NCBI GenBank assembly: GCA_028690155.1
Contig: JAQVBU010000014.1
Location: 1 to 51,776 of the forward strand
Direction of reading: 5' to 3'
Source of the DNA: Alphaproteobacteria bacterium
GTDB taxonomy: Bacteria; Pseudomonadota; Alphaproteobacteria; UBA9219
Length of the DNA: 51,776 nt
Position 1 is the first letter of the stretch, and the number at the start of each line of letters is the position of its first letter. Both the position numbers and the translations under genes were made by a program. The notes beneath the pieces are model-generated. The model was given only the letters and a program-made list of their open reading frames with translations, did no database searches and was not told the DNA's origin. Positions 1 through 10,503 of the stretch are shown here, piece after piece.

Positions 1-1365
<1,365 letters not shown>

Positions 1366-1749
1366 CTTATCAGAAGCCAGACTTTTTCTTGGACTCGATT
1401 TTCCTGCAGACAAGGGCAGGGATGGTCAAGTCAAATCTGCGCCGTTGCGGCTGACACCTTAACTCCATCCGAGAGAACGTCTTCGGGACGTAAAAAGATG
1501 GAACAACGACTTTCTTCCGACATGTCTTACCTTGTGGAATTCTCCTGTTTTGAACCTCGGTGATCCAAAACAAAACACAAGATAAGACGCTTTCGTTTTA
1601 CCGATCAATCTTGCCCTATGAAAGTCAAGACTGACCGATGTCTTATCATCAAAAATTATTCACAATGTCCAAGAACATCCACGACACGAATGCCGCGGAA
1701 ACTATTTTCCTCTCGAAGAAACAACGGATGAGTAGGGCCACTTCTGAAG
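1366..1749 (-). other. 16S-23S internal spacer, tRNA-Ala to 23S part
   Basis: This 384-base stretch separates tRNA-Ala from the 23S 5' end. It must carry the 23S upstream processing stem and probably antitermination signals. I see AT-rich segments and no convincing gene, extra tRNA or promoter. Confidence 0.7.
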
Positions 1750-1825
1750 TGGTGGAGCTGATCGGGATCGAACCGACGACCTATAGCTTGCAAAGCTATC
1801 GCTCTCCCAACTGAGCTACAGCCCC
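1750..1825 (-). tRNA. tRNA-Ala (anticodon TGC), CCA encoded
   Basis: The minus strand begins GGGGCTGTAGCTCAG and folds into a full cloverleaf of 76 nt. The acceptor stem GGGGCTG pairs with CAGCTCC through a wobble, and the anticodon loop holds TGC. The 3' CCA is genome-encoded (1750-1752). A tRNA-Ala(TGC) in the 16S-23S spacer is typical of proteobacterial rrn operons. Confidence 0.97.
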
Positions 1826-1839
1826 GCTCCAAAGAGTGG

Positions 1840-1916
1840 TGGTGGGCCTGGTAAGATTTGAACTTACGACCTCACGCTTATCAAGCGCGCGCTCTAACCA
1901 GCTGAGCTACAAGCCC
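1840..1916 (-). tRNA. tRNA-Ile (anticodon GAT), CCA encoded
   Basis: The minus strand begins GGGCTTGTAGCTCAGCTGG and forms a 77-nt cloverleaf with anticodon GAT and an encoded CCA at 1840-1842. It lies 14 bases from tRNA-Ala, in the usual order 16S-Ile-Ala-23S. A partial copy of its 5' half lies just upstream at 1982-2013. Confidence 0.97.
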
Positions 1917-1981
1917 GAACCTTCGCGAAAAAGCGCGCCCCCGATCTTTAAGAGAACGCTTCGGCTTCGCCTCCGCTTGGC

Positions 1982-2013
1982 CGCGCGCTCTAACCAGCTG
2001 AGCGTCAATCCCG
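1982..2013 (-). repeat. partial copy of the tRNA-Ile 5' half in the rrn spacer
   Basis: Bases 1982-2003 are identical over 22 nt to 1886-1907 of tRNA-Ile (D-arm and start of the anticodon stem). The flanking bases to 2013 (GCGGGATTGAC on the minus strand) resemble a degraded acceptor stem. No anticodon loop, T-arm or 3' half follows, so it is not a functional tRNA. It is most simply a remnant of a tandem tRNA duplication, or an imperfect spacer rearrangement between rrn copies. Confidence 0.75.
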
Positions 2014-2177
2014 CTTAATAGCCAATCGCAGCTATTGTTGTTTCCTGAGAAGGGATACGCCGACGGCGAACCGGTTGATGTCGTACGATGACGAACATCA
2101 GCGTGATATCGAATATCTAAGCTTGATCGTGAAGTTAAGAGAAACCGAAATTTCTCCTGGGTTCTTCAAACGATCAA

Positions 2178-3675
<1,498 letters not shown>

Positions 3676-4060
3676 AAATCTGGTTCATTCAGGGCAGGTA
3701 TTTCACTGCCCAAACCACTTGGCATTGCTCTTGTTACATTTCCTTGACTTTAGGGTTCTCGTCACTTCACAGACCGAAGTCTGCTTTGTGCTTTTTTGTC
3801 TTTGACAGACAAATACATAGAACTTGTCAACAAGGATGCTCCAAACAGCAATCCGTAACCATTTTAACCGTTGCCGGTTAGAAAGGTGTTGGATACCACC
3901 GACCAGAAACTCATACCCGAAGATATAGCTTCCCATCGCGGCGCGCCGTCTGCGCATCCCTTCTCATCCATCTTTACAATTTCCAAGAACAAGATCGATT
4001 TTTCGATCCGAAGCTTGTTAAAATCGGCGAAACAAAAACCATGCGATAAAACAGCTTTCA
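3676..4060 (-). other. rRNA operon leader
   Basis: This stretch between the rrn promoter and the 16S 5' end has no supported gene. It holds a perfect small hairpin at 3770-3783 (CAGAC-CGAA-GTCTG) and should contain the 16S upstream processing stem and antitermination signals. Open frames here have no protein-like character. Confidence 0.65.
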
Positions 4061-4066
4061 GACTGT

Positions 4067-4095
4067 TATATCGCCTGATGTTGCGCTTGTGTCAA
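4067..4095 (-). promoter_or_regulatory. rrn promoter (TTGACA-17-GATATA)
   Basis: On the minus strand a perfect -35 box TTGACA (4090-4095) is followed after 17 bp by GATATA (4067-4072). Position and strength suit a stable-RNA promoter driving 16S; transcription should start near 4060. Confidence 0.8.
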
Positions 4096-4221
4096 CAAAA
4101 CCTCTTTCGGAAGTCATATGAATGACCGCCGACGGAGGGGAACTTACTGATTCCATGCCCTCTGACGCAAGGGGAAAATTTAAAAATCGCTAACTATTTT
4201 TGCTTGACTTCCTTTTAAAAT

Positions 4222-4245
4222 GAGAGAACCCGAACGGGTCTTCTC
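4222..4245 (-). terminator. probable terminator after rlmI
   Basis: On the minus strand an 11-bp imperfect stem (GAGAAGACCCG / CGGGTTCTCTC, 2-base loop) is followed by ATTTT. It lies 160 bases after the rlmI stop and before the rrn promoter. A second perfect hairpin, ATCGCTTTT-N2-AAAAGCGAT, lies at 4248-4267. The rest of 4096-4406 shows no gene. Confidence 0.55.
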
Positions 4246-4406
4246 CCATCGCTTTTGGAAAAGCGATAAAAAACAATGTCTTATTGGGGGTTTGAGGGCG
4301 CTTTTGTTTTTCTTTTTTCTTGGGATTCGTGACGAAAAATTCGTTTAAAAGCTAAAAAAATCCTTTGTTGGTTTTTCGAGCAAGGAAACACACAAGAATG
4401 TGATCG

Positions 4407-5594
4407 TTAATCCAACACGAAAAGTAGACCTTTCAAATACGCGCTTTGCGTCAGATACGGATGCGTCGGATGGTCGGGCGCGGCAAAGCAGGTGTGCAGA
4501 ATGCGGCTGGTTCTTTTGGCGTCGTTCAGACCGGCGGCCACGCTTTCGGTGAAGGTTTGCAGATCCATGTTGTGTGAACACGAGGCGATAAAAAGAAAGC
4601 CTTGCGCCCGAGTGACTGCCGCTGCTTTTTTCGCAAGCTTGCGATAACCGCGAGCGCCGCTGGCTATATCTTTGCGCGTTTTGACAAAGGGTGGAGGATC
4701 GGCAATCACCACGTCGAACTTTTCACGCGCGGCAATGCGTCGGTCAAGCTCTTCAAAAACATCGGCACGAACAAACGAACACGGTTTGTCGAGCTTGTTT
4801 GTTGTTGCCGCCTTTTTCGCAAGCTCTAATGCAAGCTCGGATGAATCGACGCCTACGACATTGCGTGCACCGGCCTTGGCGGCGGCAAGAGCAAAACCGC
4901 CCGCATGCGTGTAAAGGTCCAGAACGCTGTTGGCGTCTTTTGCATAGGTTGCGAGTAGGGCATGGTTGTCGCGTTGATCAAAATACCATCCTGTCTTTTG
5001 TCCACCGCGCACATCGGCGACATAGGTCAAACCGTTTTCTAAAACGGGGATTGTTTCGGGAGGTTCTTGGCCTTCAATGACAATCTCGGTCGGCAAGCCC
5101 TCAAGTTTTCGAGCAAAGGTATCGTTGCGCAAAATGATACTTTTGGGGTGAAGCAGAGAGGTCAAAACGGTTTTGAGAGCGGGCCACAAAAGATCCATAC
5201 CGGCGGTGTTGCGTTGGATACAAAGAATGTCATCGAAGCGATCGATGATTAAACCGGGCAGACCGTCGGCTTCGGCGTGCACGAGACGATAGAAGGGAAC
5301 ATCAAGCAATCGTTCACGTAATGCCAACGCGTTTTGAAGACGCGTCTCGATCCACGCTTCGTCGATAGCGGCAACGATGTTTGGTGTAAAAATTCGCCCA
5401 GCGATCAACGTGTGCGGATTAAAACTTCCCATACCGAGAATTTTTCGATCATGCGTTTCGAACGATACAATGCCGCCTCGCGGCAGTTTTTTTGTCGCTT
5501 CGTCCATGACGATTTCGTTCGAGTAAATCCACGGATGGCCTCTTTGAATGCGCACGTGTTTTTGCGGTTGAAGGCGGACGGAAGGAACGGACAT
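4407..5594 (-). CDS. rlmI: 23S rRNA (cytosine) methyltransferase, RlmI family
   Basis: A 395-residue SAM-dependent methyltransferase of the RlmI/YccW type, which makes m5C1962 in 23S rRNA. An N-terminal PUA-like RNA-binding region (about 1-75, with GHPWIYSNEI) is followed by an EEHEE-like linker with LPGLIIDRF. The Rossmann methylase core contains KTGWYFDQRDN, the SAM-binding VLDLYTHAGGFALAAAKAG and the ADPPPFV motif IV. Length matches the family. The ATG at 5594 has a good AGGAG eight bases upstream. It is transcribed alone, divergent from the deaminase-like gene. Close relatives with other target sites exist, so the exact base modified is inferred. Confidence 0.9.
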   Translation of the reverse strand: MSVPSVRLQPQKHVRIQRGHPWIYSNEIVMDEATKKLPRGGIVSFETHDRKILGMGSFNPHTLIAGRIFTPNIVAAIDEAWIETRLQNALALRERLLDVPFYRLVHAEADGLPGLIIDRFDDILCIQRNTAGMDLLWPALKTVLTSLLHPKSIILRNDTFARKLEGLPTEIVIEGQEPPETIPVLENGLTYVADVRGGQKTGWYFDQRDNHALLATYAKDANSVLDLYTHAGGFALAAAKAGARNVVGVDSSELALELAKKAATTNKLDKPCSFVRADVFEELDRRIAAREKFDVVIADPPPFVKTRKDIASGARGYRKLAKKAAAVTRAQGFLFIASCSHNMDLQTFTESVAAGLNDAKRTSRILHTCFAAPDHPTHPYLTQSAYLKGLLFVLD

Positions 5595-5756
5595 GAAAAA
5601 ACTCCTGAAAAACCCAGAGGATAGGCTGTAACATAATGAACATTAACGAAATATTCTTTATCTTTTGGTAAGAAGAGAAAAAACGGAAAAATAAAACGCC
5701 GGGTCTGGATGTTGCGCGCCCGAAGCGGCGGAGAGATTTCTTAAGGACATTTTTTT

Positions 5757-6983
5757 ATGCTCGAAGCTTGCCAGGATCTTCTTCGGAAAGCGAACGAAAC
5801 CGCCGTCAAAAACGTTTTGTTGGGGAAGGGCGGTCCCTTTGGCGCAATCCTCGCGTTATGCGACGAGGGGTCGAACGCCTACGAGTGTATCGGTGAGCCG
5901 GGGGCCAACGCGGTTTTGGAAACGGGCGTGGCCACGACGCATGCCGAAGATCGCGTTCTTCAGCCTCATTACATCGAGGTGCTCAAGAATGTCTTGATCC
6001 GCTGGCTGGATGACGGCCTTGCGCCAAGACTCGTTCTCGTTTCATCCGGACAGAGCTGCCCGGCCTGCCACGCCAAAGCCGAGATCGTCGCGCGGCATCT
6101 TACTGAAGGACGGCTTTTCAAGGGACAAGAAGAGCTCTTCGGCAGTGTGCAAGAGATTCTAGGAAAGAACATGATCGTTCTTTACGGAACATCCTACCAA
6201 GAAACGGCGCGCGTGGCGGGGTTCAACGATTTGCCTTACGTTGCGGATCTCATGCGTTTTGCGGCGGAACCTGACGGTCCCAGCATGGTCGCTTATGAAA
6301 CGCGCGATCTTTACGACATTCCCAAAGCCGTGACCGATATTTTCCGGGATGCGCCGCGAAAAGTTTCCATTCTCGTGAGGGGGGGCGAAGTTCTCGCCGT
6401 AGGGGAGGATCAACGCACGGATATCGATCTCTTTTCGACCTCCGAGGTGACGGCGATCCGCACCGCGTGTATCAAGCAGAAACAGGCGGGGCTGGAGGCT
6501 CCGTGGCTTTTGGGCGACCCCAACACCCGAAATCCCGATAAAGAGCGCAAGGCCATCCTTTATACGGGAAGCGACATAGGCCCTCTGATGCGGGCCGAGC
6601 TTCAGTGGTCGGCCGTGAACGGCCTTGTGCATGTGACGGGGCTGCCCTACGAGCTTCCCAAGACGTGCCTGCGGGAAATTCCCTCCATGACGAACGACGC
6701 GTTTCTTCGCGCCATGGCCAGAGGCTACAATCATGACAAAAGCCGCCTGAGCGTGCTTCAAAGCACGAGAACGTACAACAAGAATCCTTTCTTCGTGTGG
6801 ACGTTAAAGCAAGAAAACATGCCCGCCGTCACATACAACGGCGCGGCTTGCGACGATGCGTTGCAAGGATACATGGAAAAAGCGGCGTTTGTGTTCAGGG
6901 GAGAAGCGCTGGACGAAAACTCCGCCAAAGCAGACCGACGGTCGGGTCCGACTACTTTCTATTTGGACCCTTCCCCAACTTAG
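5757..6983 (+). CDS. two-domain cytidine/guanine-deaminase-like protein, second domain degenerate
   Basis: A 408-residue protein whose first half has the cytidine-deaminase fold. GGPFGA (25-30) is typical of guanine deaminases and TadA relatives. The zinc ligands are H62 in THAED, with catalytic E64, and the C101-C104 pair in SCPACHAK. The second half (about 175-400) repeats a deaminase-like strand-helix pattern (VRGGEVLAVG, then SEVTAIR) but has no HxE/CxxC set, so it looks like an inactive duplicated domain. The ATG follows AAGGA. Its 3' end overlaps gpt, convergent, by 32 bp. A purine substrate (guanine to xanthine) is a guess from the GGPFGA motif and the xanthine salvage neighbour. Confidence 0.75.
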   Translation: MLEACQDLLRKANETAVKNVLLGKGGPFGAILALCDEGSNAYECIGEPGANAVLETGVATTHAEDRVLQPHYIEVLKNVLIRWLDDGLAPRLVLVSSGQSCPACHAKAEIVARHLTEGRLFKGQEELFGSVQEILGKNMIVLYGTSYQETARVAGFNDLPYVADLMRFAAEPDGPSMVAYETRDLYDIPKAVTDIFRDAPRKVSILVRGGEVLAVGEDQRTDIDLFSTSEVTAIRTACIKQKQAGLEAPWLLGDPNTRNPDKERKAILYTGSDIGPLMRAELQWSAVNGLVHVTGLPYELPKTCLREIPSMTNDAFLRAMARGYNHDKSRLSVLQSTRTYNKNPFFVWTLKQENMPAVTYNGAACDDALQGYMEKAAFVFRGEALDENSAKADRRSGPTTFYLDPSPT

Positions 6984-7470
6984 CGATCGGCTGCGTAAAC
7001 TGAAGCTCGATGTCCCACGGGAAGTAGATCCACGTGTCTTGGCTGACTTCGGTGACGAACGTATCGATCAGGGGTTTGCTCAACGGCTTGGCGTAAATCG
7101 TCGCGAAATGTGCATTAGGCAGGCGTTTGCGCAGCATGGCGATGGTTCGGCCCGTATCGACGAGGTCGTCGATGACCAACCAACCTTCGCCTTCGCCGAC
7201 GGAGGGCGCGACGTCTTTGACAATCTGCAACTCGTCTTTTAGCGACGGGTTGCTGTCGTCGTCGCCATAGCCGATGACGGAAACCGTCTCGACGATGCGG
7301 ATGTCAAGCTCGCGCGCGACAATCGCGGCCGGAACAAGCCCACCGCGCGTAACGGCGATGATGCCTTTCCAGTTTTCCATCTCATGAAGTTTCCAGGCCA
7401 AGGCTTTGGCGTTGCGATGAAGTTCTTCCCAGCTTACGGGAAAGTATTTTTGCGGAGATACAGGAGACAT
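6952..7470 (-). CDS. gpt: xanthine phosphoribosyltransferase
   Basis: A 172-residue type I phosphoribosyltransferase that converts xanthine (and guanine) plus PRPP to XMP (GMP) in purine salvage. The PRPP-binding loop is WLVIDDLVDTGRT (about 115-127). TRGGLVPA near residue 61 is the conserved PRTase segment, and a C-terminal YFPWDIE matches XGPRT enzymes. Length is slightly above E. coli Gpt (152). The ATG is preceded by GGGG and a T-run rather than a classical ribosome site. It ends inside the 3' end of the convergent deaminase-like gene. Confidence 0.9.
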   Translation of the reverse strand: MSPVSPQKYFPVSWEELHRNAKALAWKLHEMENWKGIIAVTRGGLVPAAIVARELDIRIVETVSVIGYGDDDSNPSLKDELQIVKDVAPSVGEGEGWLVIDDLVDTGRTIAMLRKRLPNAHFATIYAKPLSKPLIDTFVTEVSQDTWIYFPWDIELQFTQPIAKLGKGPNRK

Positions 7471-7539
7471 AACAAAAAAACCCCAGTTTAAGATTTCGGG
7501 GGACCATAAGCGAAAGGGCCGCGTCTGTCGAATCCGATT

Positions 7540-8448
7540 TTAGCTTAAAAAGCCTTGAATTTCAGGGATCCCCGCGACCCATTCGGGCAGCAATCGGCTG
7601 AAAGCCTTAACCAAACGTTCGGTCCATAACGTTTCGGGGGGAAGGTCTTGTTCCCGGATCGAGGTGACGAAGTGCTCCTTGGGGGAAAGGCGCGTGACAT
7701 CCTGCCTCGCTTCGGCAAGAAGATTGGCCTTTTCAAGGAAGGCGGGGGGACGCAGGGCATTCCTTTCGACAATCGCCGCGGCCAGAACGCCCAGCTCGTC
7801 CGGCTTCAAGCGCAGCAGATGCGAGGGATGGTCGGCGGGAAGCGCCAACCGACGCGTCGCTTCGCGGTTGGCATGGTCGATTTCGGCCGACGTATCGAAA
7901 GAGCAGGGAACCGAATAGGTGACGCCCATATAGGTGACGTATTCCATACTGTTGGCAAAACTTCCTACGGCAAGCATATCGGCCATAGCCGAGGCGACGC
8001 GGGTCGATGTTGTGGATTGCGCGATCCATAAGGCCGCTTCGGCGTCGATCCGTGCGCGGTTTTGATAAAGGCCGTAAAGTTCGGCCAATGGCGAAGGCAG
8101 ATCGGATTGGGCGGTCAGAAAATCGCGGCTTACGTAATTTTCCGTCCCGCGATGATTGCGGCGGAAATAGTCGATCTCGGCGGACGTGAGGGGCAGCGAA
8201 GCCCGGGCGTCGTGAAAATCCTCAATCGAATAGCCGCAGATATGCGTGACGGCATTCCAATCTTCGATGTTGGGTTCCTTGACGATTGATACGTCGCTTT
8301 TCCCGTGGCGCAGGGGAAAAGAAAAAAAGTCCAAGGAAAGATCCGCGCGTGTCAGACGGGCAAGCCAATCAAGAAGCAGAGGATTGCGTGACGATTCCGT
8401 GTCGCTTTTTGATCCGGCATCGTTGGCGGCGGACAGAGGATCACTCAT
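7540..8448 (-). CDS. hypothetical protein, 302 aa
   Basis: I do not recognise this protein. It is soluble by appearance, with no signal peptide or membrane segment. A polar Ser-rich N-terminus of about 22 residues is followed by an acidic/aromatic mixed region and a largely helical C-terminal half. No catalytic or metal-binding motif stands out and Cys is rare. Codon use resembles its neighbours, so it is likely a native gene. The start ATG at 8448 has GAGG about ten bases upstream. It lies 69 bp before gpt on the same strand; the gap holds a C4/G4 stem followed by T7 that could terminate this gene. Confidence 0.75.
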   Translation of the reverse strand: MSDPLSAANDAGSKSDTESSRNPLLLDWLARLTRADLSLDFFSFPLRHGKSDVSIVKEPNIEDWNAVTHICGYSIEDFHDARASLPLTSAEIDYFRRNHRGTENYVSRDFLTAQSDLPSPLAELYGLYQNRARIDAEAALWIAQSTTSTRVASAMADMLAVGSFANSMEYVTYMGVTYSVPCSFDTSAEIDHANREATRRLALPADHPSHLLRLKPDELGVLAAAIVERNALRPPAFLEKANLLAEARQDVTRLSPKEHFVTSIREQDLPPETLWTERLVKAFSRLLPEWVAGIPEIQGFLS

Positions 8449-8870
8449 GCGACGCCTCGCGAGCAGAGGGCTCTCTTGGCGAGTCGATCCCGGCGAATAT
8501 TAAAATTTGGTTTCAACAAGCGTGCTCCAAGGAGGGGGTTTCTAACGACGTGATTCCGACAGAACAGAGCAAGAAACAAAGGCAAACAAAGCAAATGACA
8601 AGATTTCATAACGACAAGATTTAGCCGATGGCAGACTCGCCGTTAAGAAGAAATTTACGATGATGAATCAAAATTAAGTTTATCTTGTTCTATGTGCTGT
8701 CCGAGTCACACATTGTTTCGCAACGGCAATGGTTCGCACTTCTTCAATTCATGATGCGTGCGGCGAGTTTTTTTGAGTCTTTTCCGTGTGTTCCGACTCT
8801 GTCTTGTTGTGAAAGGAGACAAAGACTTTGCCGAGCTCGCTCGGTGAGCATAATTTTGCGTTCAGGAATC
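8449..8870. other. intergenic, no gene seen
   Basis: This 422-base gap lies between two minus-strand genes. A small perfect hairpin (CCGAG-CTCG-CTCGG, 8831-8844) lies 26 bases beyond the stop of the exported paralogue and may end its transcript, but it has no T-run. The rest is AT-rich and probably carries the promoter of the 7540-8448 gene; no convincing -35/-10 pair was found. Confidence 0.5.
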
Positions 8871-9584
8871 TTAGTCTTTAATGCAGGTCGTATAATAGAA
8901 GAATCCGAAGCGGGAATCGCCGTCGGCGCCGACGGTGTTCAAAAAAGCGTCGCTTCCAATCGAGGCGGTAGCAGAGCTATAACCGGATGGACAGGTAAAA
9001 GGGGCGGCTTCTCCGGGCCACCATGTGGCGTTGGCAGATGCGATCAATTTGCCGTTGCATGGAAACGTGCTGACTACTTTATTATCCTTGTCTTTGTTTA
9101 TTGTCCCGTCGCTAAGAGAAAACCATGTAACAAGGCCACACAAAGTGCCCGCCGAAGCCTCGCTGCCGACCAATCTCCATGTGAGGACCTTTCCATCGCT
9201 GCTTCCGCAATAAAGAGGGGCGCCGGTTGTTCCATTGTACGCCTGCGCGCCCAAGGACGAGCAATTGTCTCCCTCAGCAGCTGGAGCGAGATGGAGCGTT
9301 CCGTTAACGTCCAGTGTGGCCTGAGGCACCGCATTGGGCGGAGCACTTCCGATGATAACGGGCCCGGTTGCCCCGCCGCAATCGGAGCCGCCGCCGCAGA
9401 CGGTTATGGCCCGTTGGCCGCTCGCGCCGATCGGCAGATCCGCGCCTTGCACGCTGTCGATGGCGAGTTTGTCGGCGGCCCGAGCTTCGGAAAGAGGGGC
9501 GCTCGTAAGCGCAAGAAGAACCGCCAGAAACGTTCCGGCGGTAACAAGGCCCTTTATTGTAGCTGAATGACGTTTGCGATCCAT
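8871..9584 (-). CDS. exported Cys-containing paralogue B (constant N-terminus, variable C-terminus)
   Basis: A 237-residue protein with a clear Sec signal peptide (MDRKRHS, hydrophobic GTFLAVLLALTSAP, cleavage likely after ARA). The mature part has a Gly/Cys-rich segment (CGGGSDCGG), a TLDVNGTLHL stretch, then C-S-S-L-G-A-Q-A-Y-N-G-T-T-G-A-P-L-Y-C, a pattern seen in shufflon-type pilus tips and phage tail fibres. The C-terminal part holds Cys pairs and ends YYTTCIKD. The ATG at 9584 was chosen because it follows GGGGAG and starts the signal peptide. The first ~140 residues are almost identical to the gene upstream (9722-10420); the rest is far less alike. Function unknown; a surface adhesin or pilin-like tip is an inference. 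Confidence 0.75.
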   Translation of the reverse strand: MDRKRHSATIKGLVTAGTFLAVLLALTSAPLSEARAADKLAIDSVQGADLPIGASGQRAITVCGGGSDCGGATGPVIIGSAPPNAVPQATLDVNGTLHLAPAAEGDNCSSLGAQAYNGTTGAPLYCGSSDGKVLTWRLVGSEASAGTLCGLVTWFSLSDGTINKDKDNKVVSTFPCNGKLIASANATWWPGEAAPFTCPSGYSSATASIGSDAFLNTVGADGDSRFGFFYYTTCIKD

Positions 9585-9650
9585 GTCTTCACTCCCCCAT
9601 TTCCTTAAGGGGAGGATGCCGAAGGGCCTGTGGCAAGTCAATAAAGATTA
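9198..9650 (-). repeat. tandem duplication unit, copy B
   Basis: About 453 bp matches 10034-10486 at roughly 90-95% by eye. It covers about 65 bp of upstream DNA, the ribosome site, the signal peptide and the constant domain of the paralogue. A long nearly unbroken match (about 9411-9560) covers the signal-peptide region. Similarity drops sharply below 9198. Confidence 0.8.
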
Positions 9651-9721
9651 ACGCTAGCTTTTTGCTCCAATGATGCGATTGGCAAACAAACCATGCCTCG
9701 TCCTGACGGGACGCTGAAGAG

Positions 9722-10420
9722 CTAGTCTTTGAGACATGTCGTATAGTAGAGCGCCCCTATTGTTGCATAGGTCGCACCAGTTCCAACTGGACGGCTGGCG
9801 GGGCTATAACCAGGTGGACAGCTCGCTATAGAAGGAGTGGCATCACCTACCCACCACCACCATGTGGCGTTAGCTGGGATGATGTCTTGTCCATTGCATG
9901 GAAGCGTGCTGAGGCATGTGCAGTAAGGGGAATGATTGAGTGCTTTAGTTGGGTCTGCTGACCAGAAGGCGAGGCCGCACAAAGTGCCACGGGTGGCGCC
10001 GCTGCTCGATTTCCATGTCAGGGCTTCTCCGTTGCTGCCGCCGCAATAAAGAGGGGCGCCGGTTGTTCCATTGTACGCCTGCGCGCCCAAGGACGAGCAA
10101 CTGTGACCCTCAGCAGCCGGAGCGAGATGGAGCGTTCCGTTAACGTCCAGTGTGGCTTGAGGCACCGCGTTGGGCGGACTGGTTCCGATGATAACGGGCC
10201 CGGTTACGCCGCCGCAATCGGGGCCGCCGCCGCAAATGGTCATGGCCCGTTGGCCGCTCGCGCCGATCGGCAGATCCGCGCCTTGCACGCTGTCGATGGC
10301 GAGTTTGTCGGCGGCCCGAGCTTCGGAAAGAGGGGCGCTCGTAAGCGCAAGAAAAACCGCCAGAAACGTTCCGGCGGTAACAAGGCCCTTTATTGGGACT
10401 GAATGACGTTTGCGATCCAT
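9722..10420 (-). CDS. exported Cys-containing paralogue A (constant N-terminus, variable C-terminus)
   Basis: A 232-residue tandem paralogue of the gene at 8871-9584. The signal peptide and constant region (residues 1 to about 140) are nearly identical, including CGGGPDCGG and the C-x17-C motif ending in GAPLYC. The C-terminal ~90 residues share only the framework (GTLCGL, LPCNG, ANATWW, CPPGYS, YYTTCLKD), with a Trp run and extra Cys residues. The ATG at 10420 follows a GGGAGG-like site. Both genes lie downstream of the P-loop kinase on the same strand. The constant/variable layout suggests diversification of a surface protein. No recombinase is adjacent. Confidence 0.75.
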   Translation of the reverse strand: MDRKRHSVPIKGLVTAGTFLAVFLALTSAPLSEARAADKLAIDSVQGADLPIGASGQRAMTICGGGPDCGGVTGPVIIGTSPPNAVPQATLDVNGTLHLAPAAEGHSCSSLGAQAYNGTTGAPLYCGGSNGEALTWKSSSGATRGTLCGLAFWSADPTKALNHSPYCTCLSTLPCNGQDIIPANATWWWWVGDATPSIASCPPGYSPASRPVGTGATYATIGALYYTTCLKD

Positions 10421-10486
10421 GTCTTCCTCCCACATTTTCTTAAGGGGAGGATGCCGAGGAGGATCGGTCAAGTCAATAAGGAAGAT
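10034..10486 (-). repeat. tandem duplication unit, copy A
   Basis: The partner of 9198-9650. The match extends upstream of the start codon through the shared 'TTAAGGGGAGGATGCCGA' segment, so the duplication included the promoter-proximal region. Confidence 0.8.
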
Positions 10487-10503
10487 GCGCGCCGGATTTC
10501 GAT

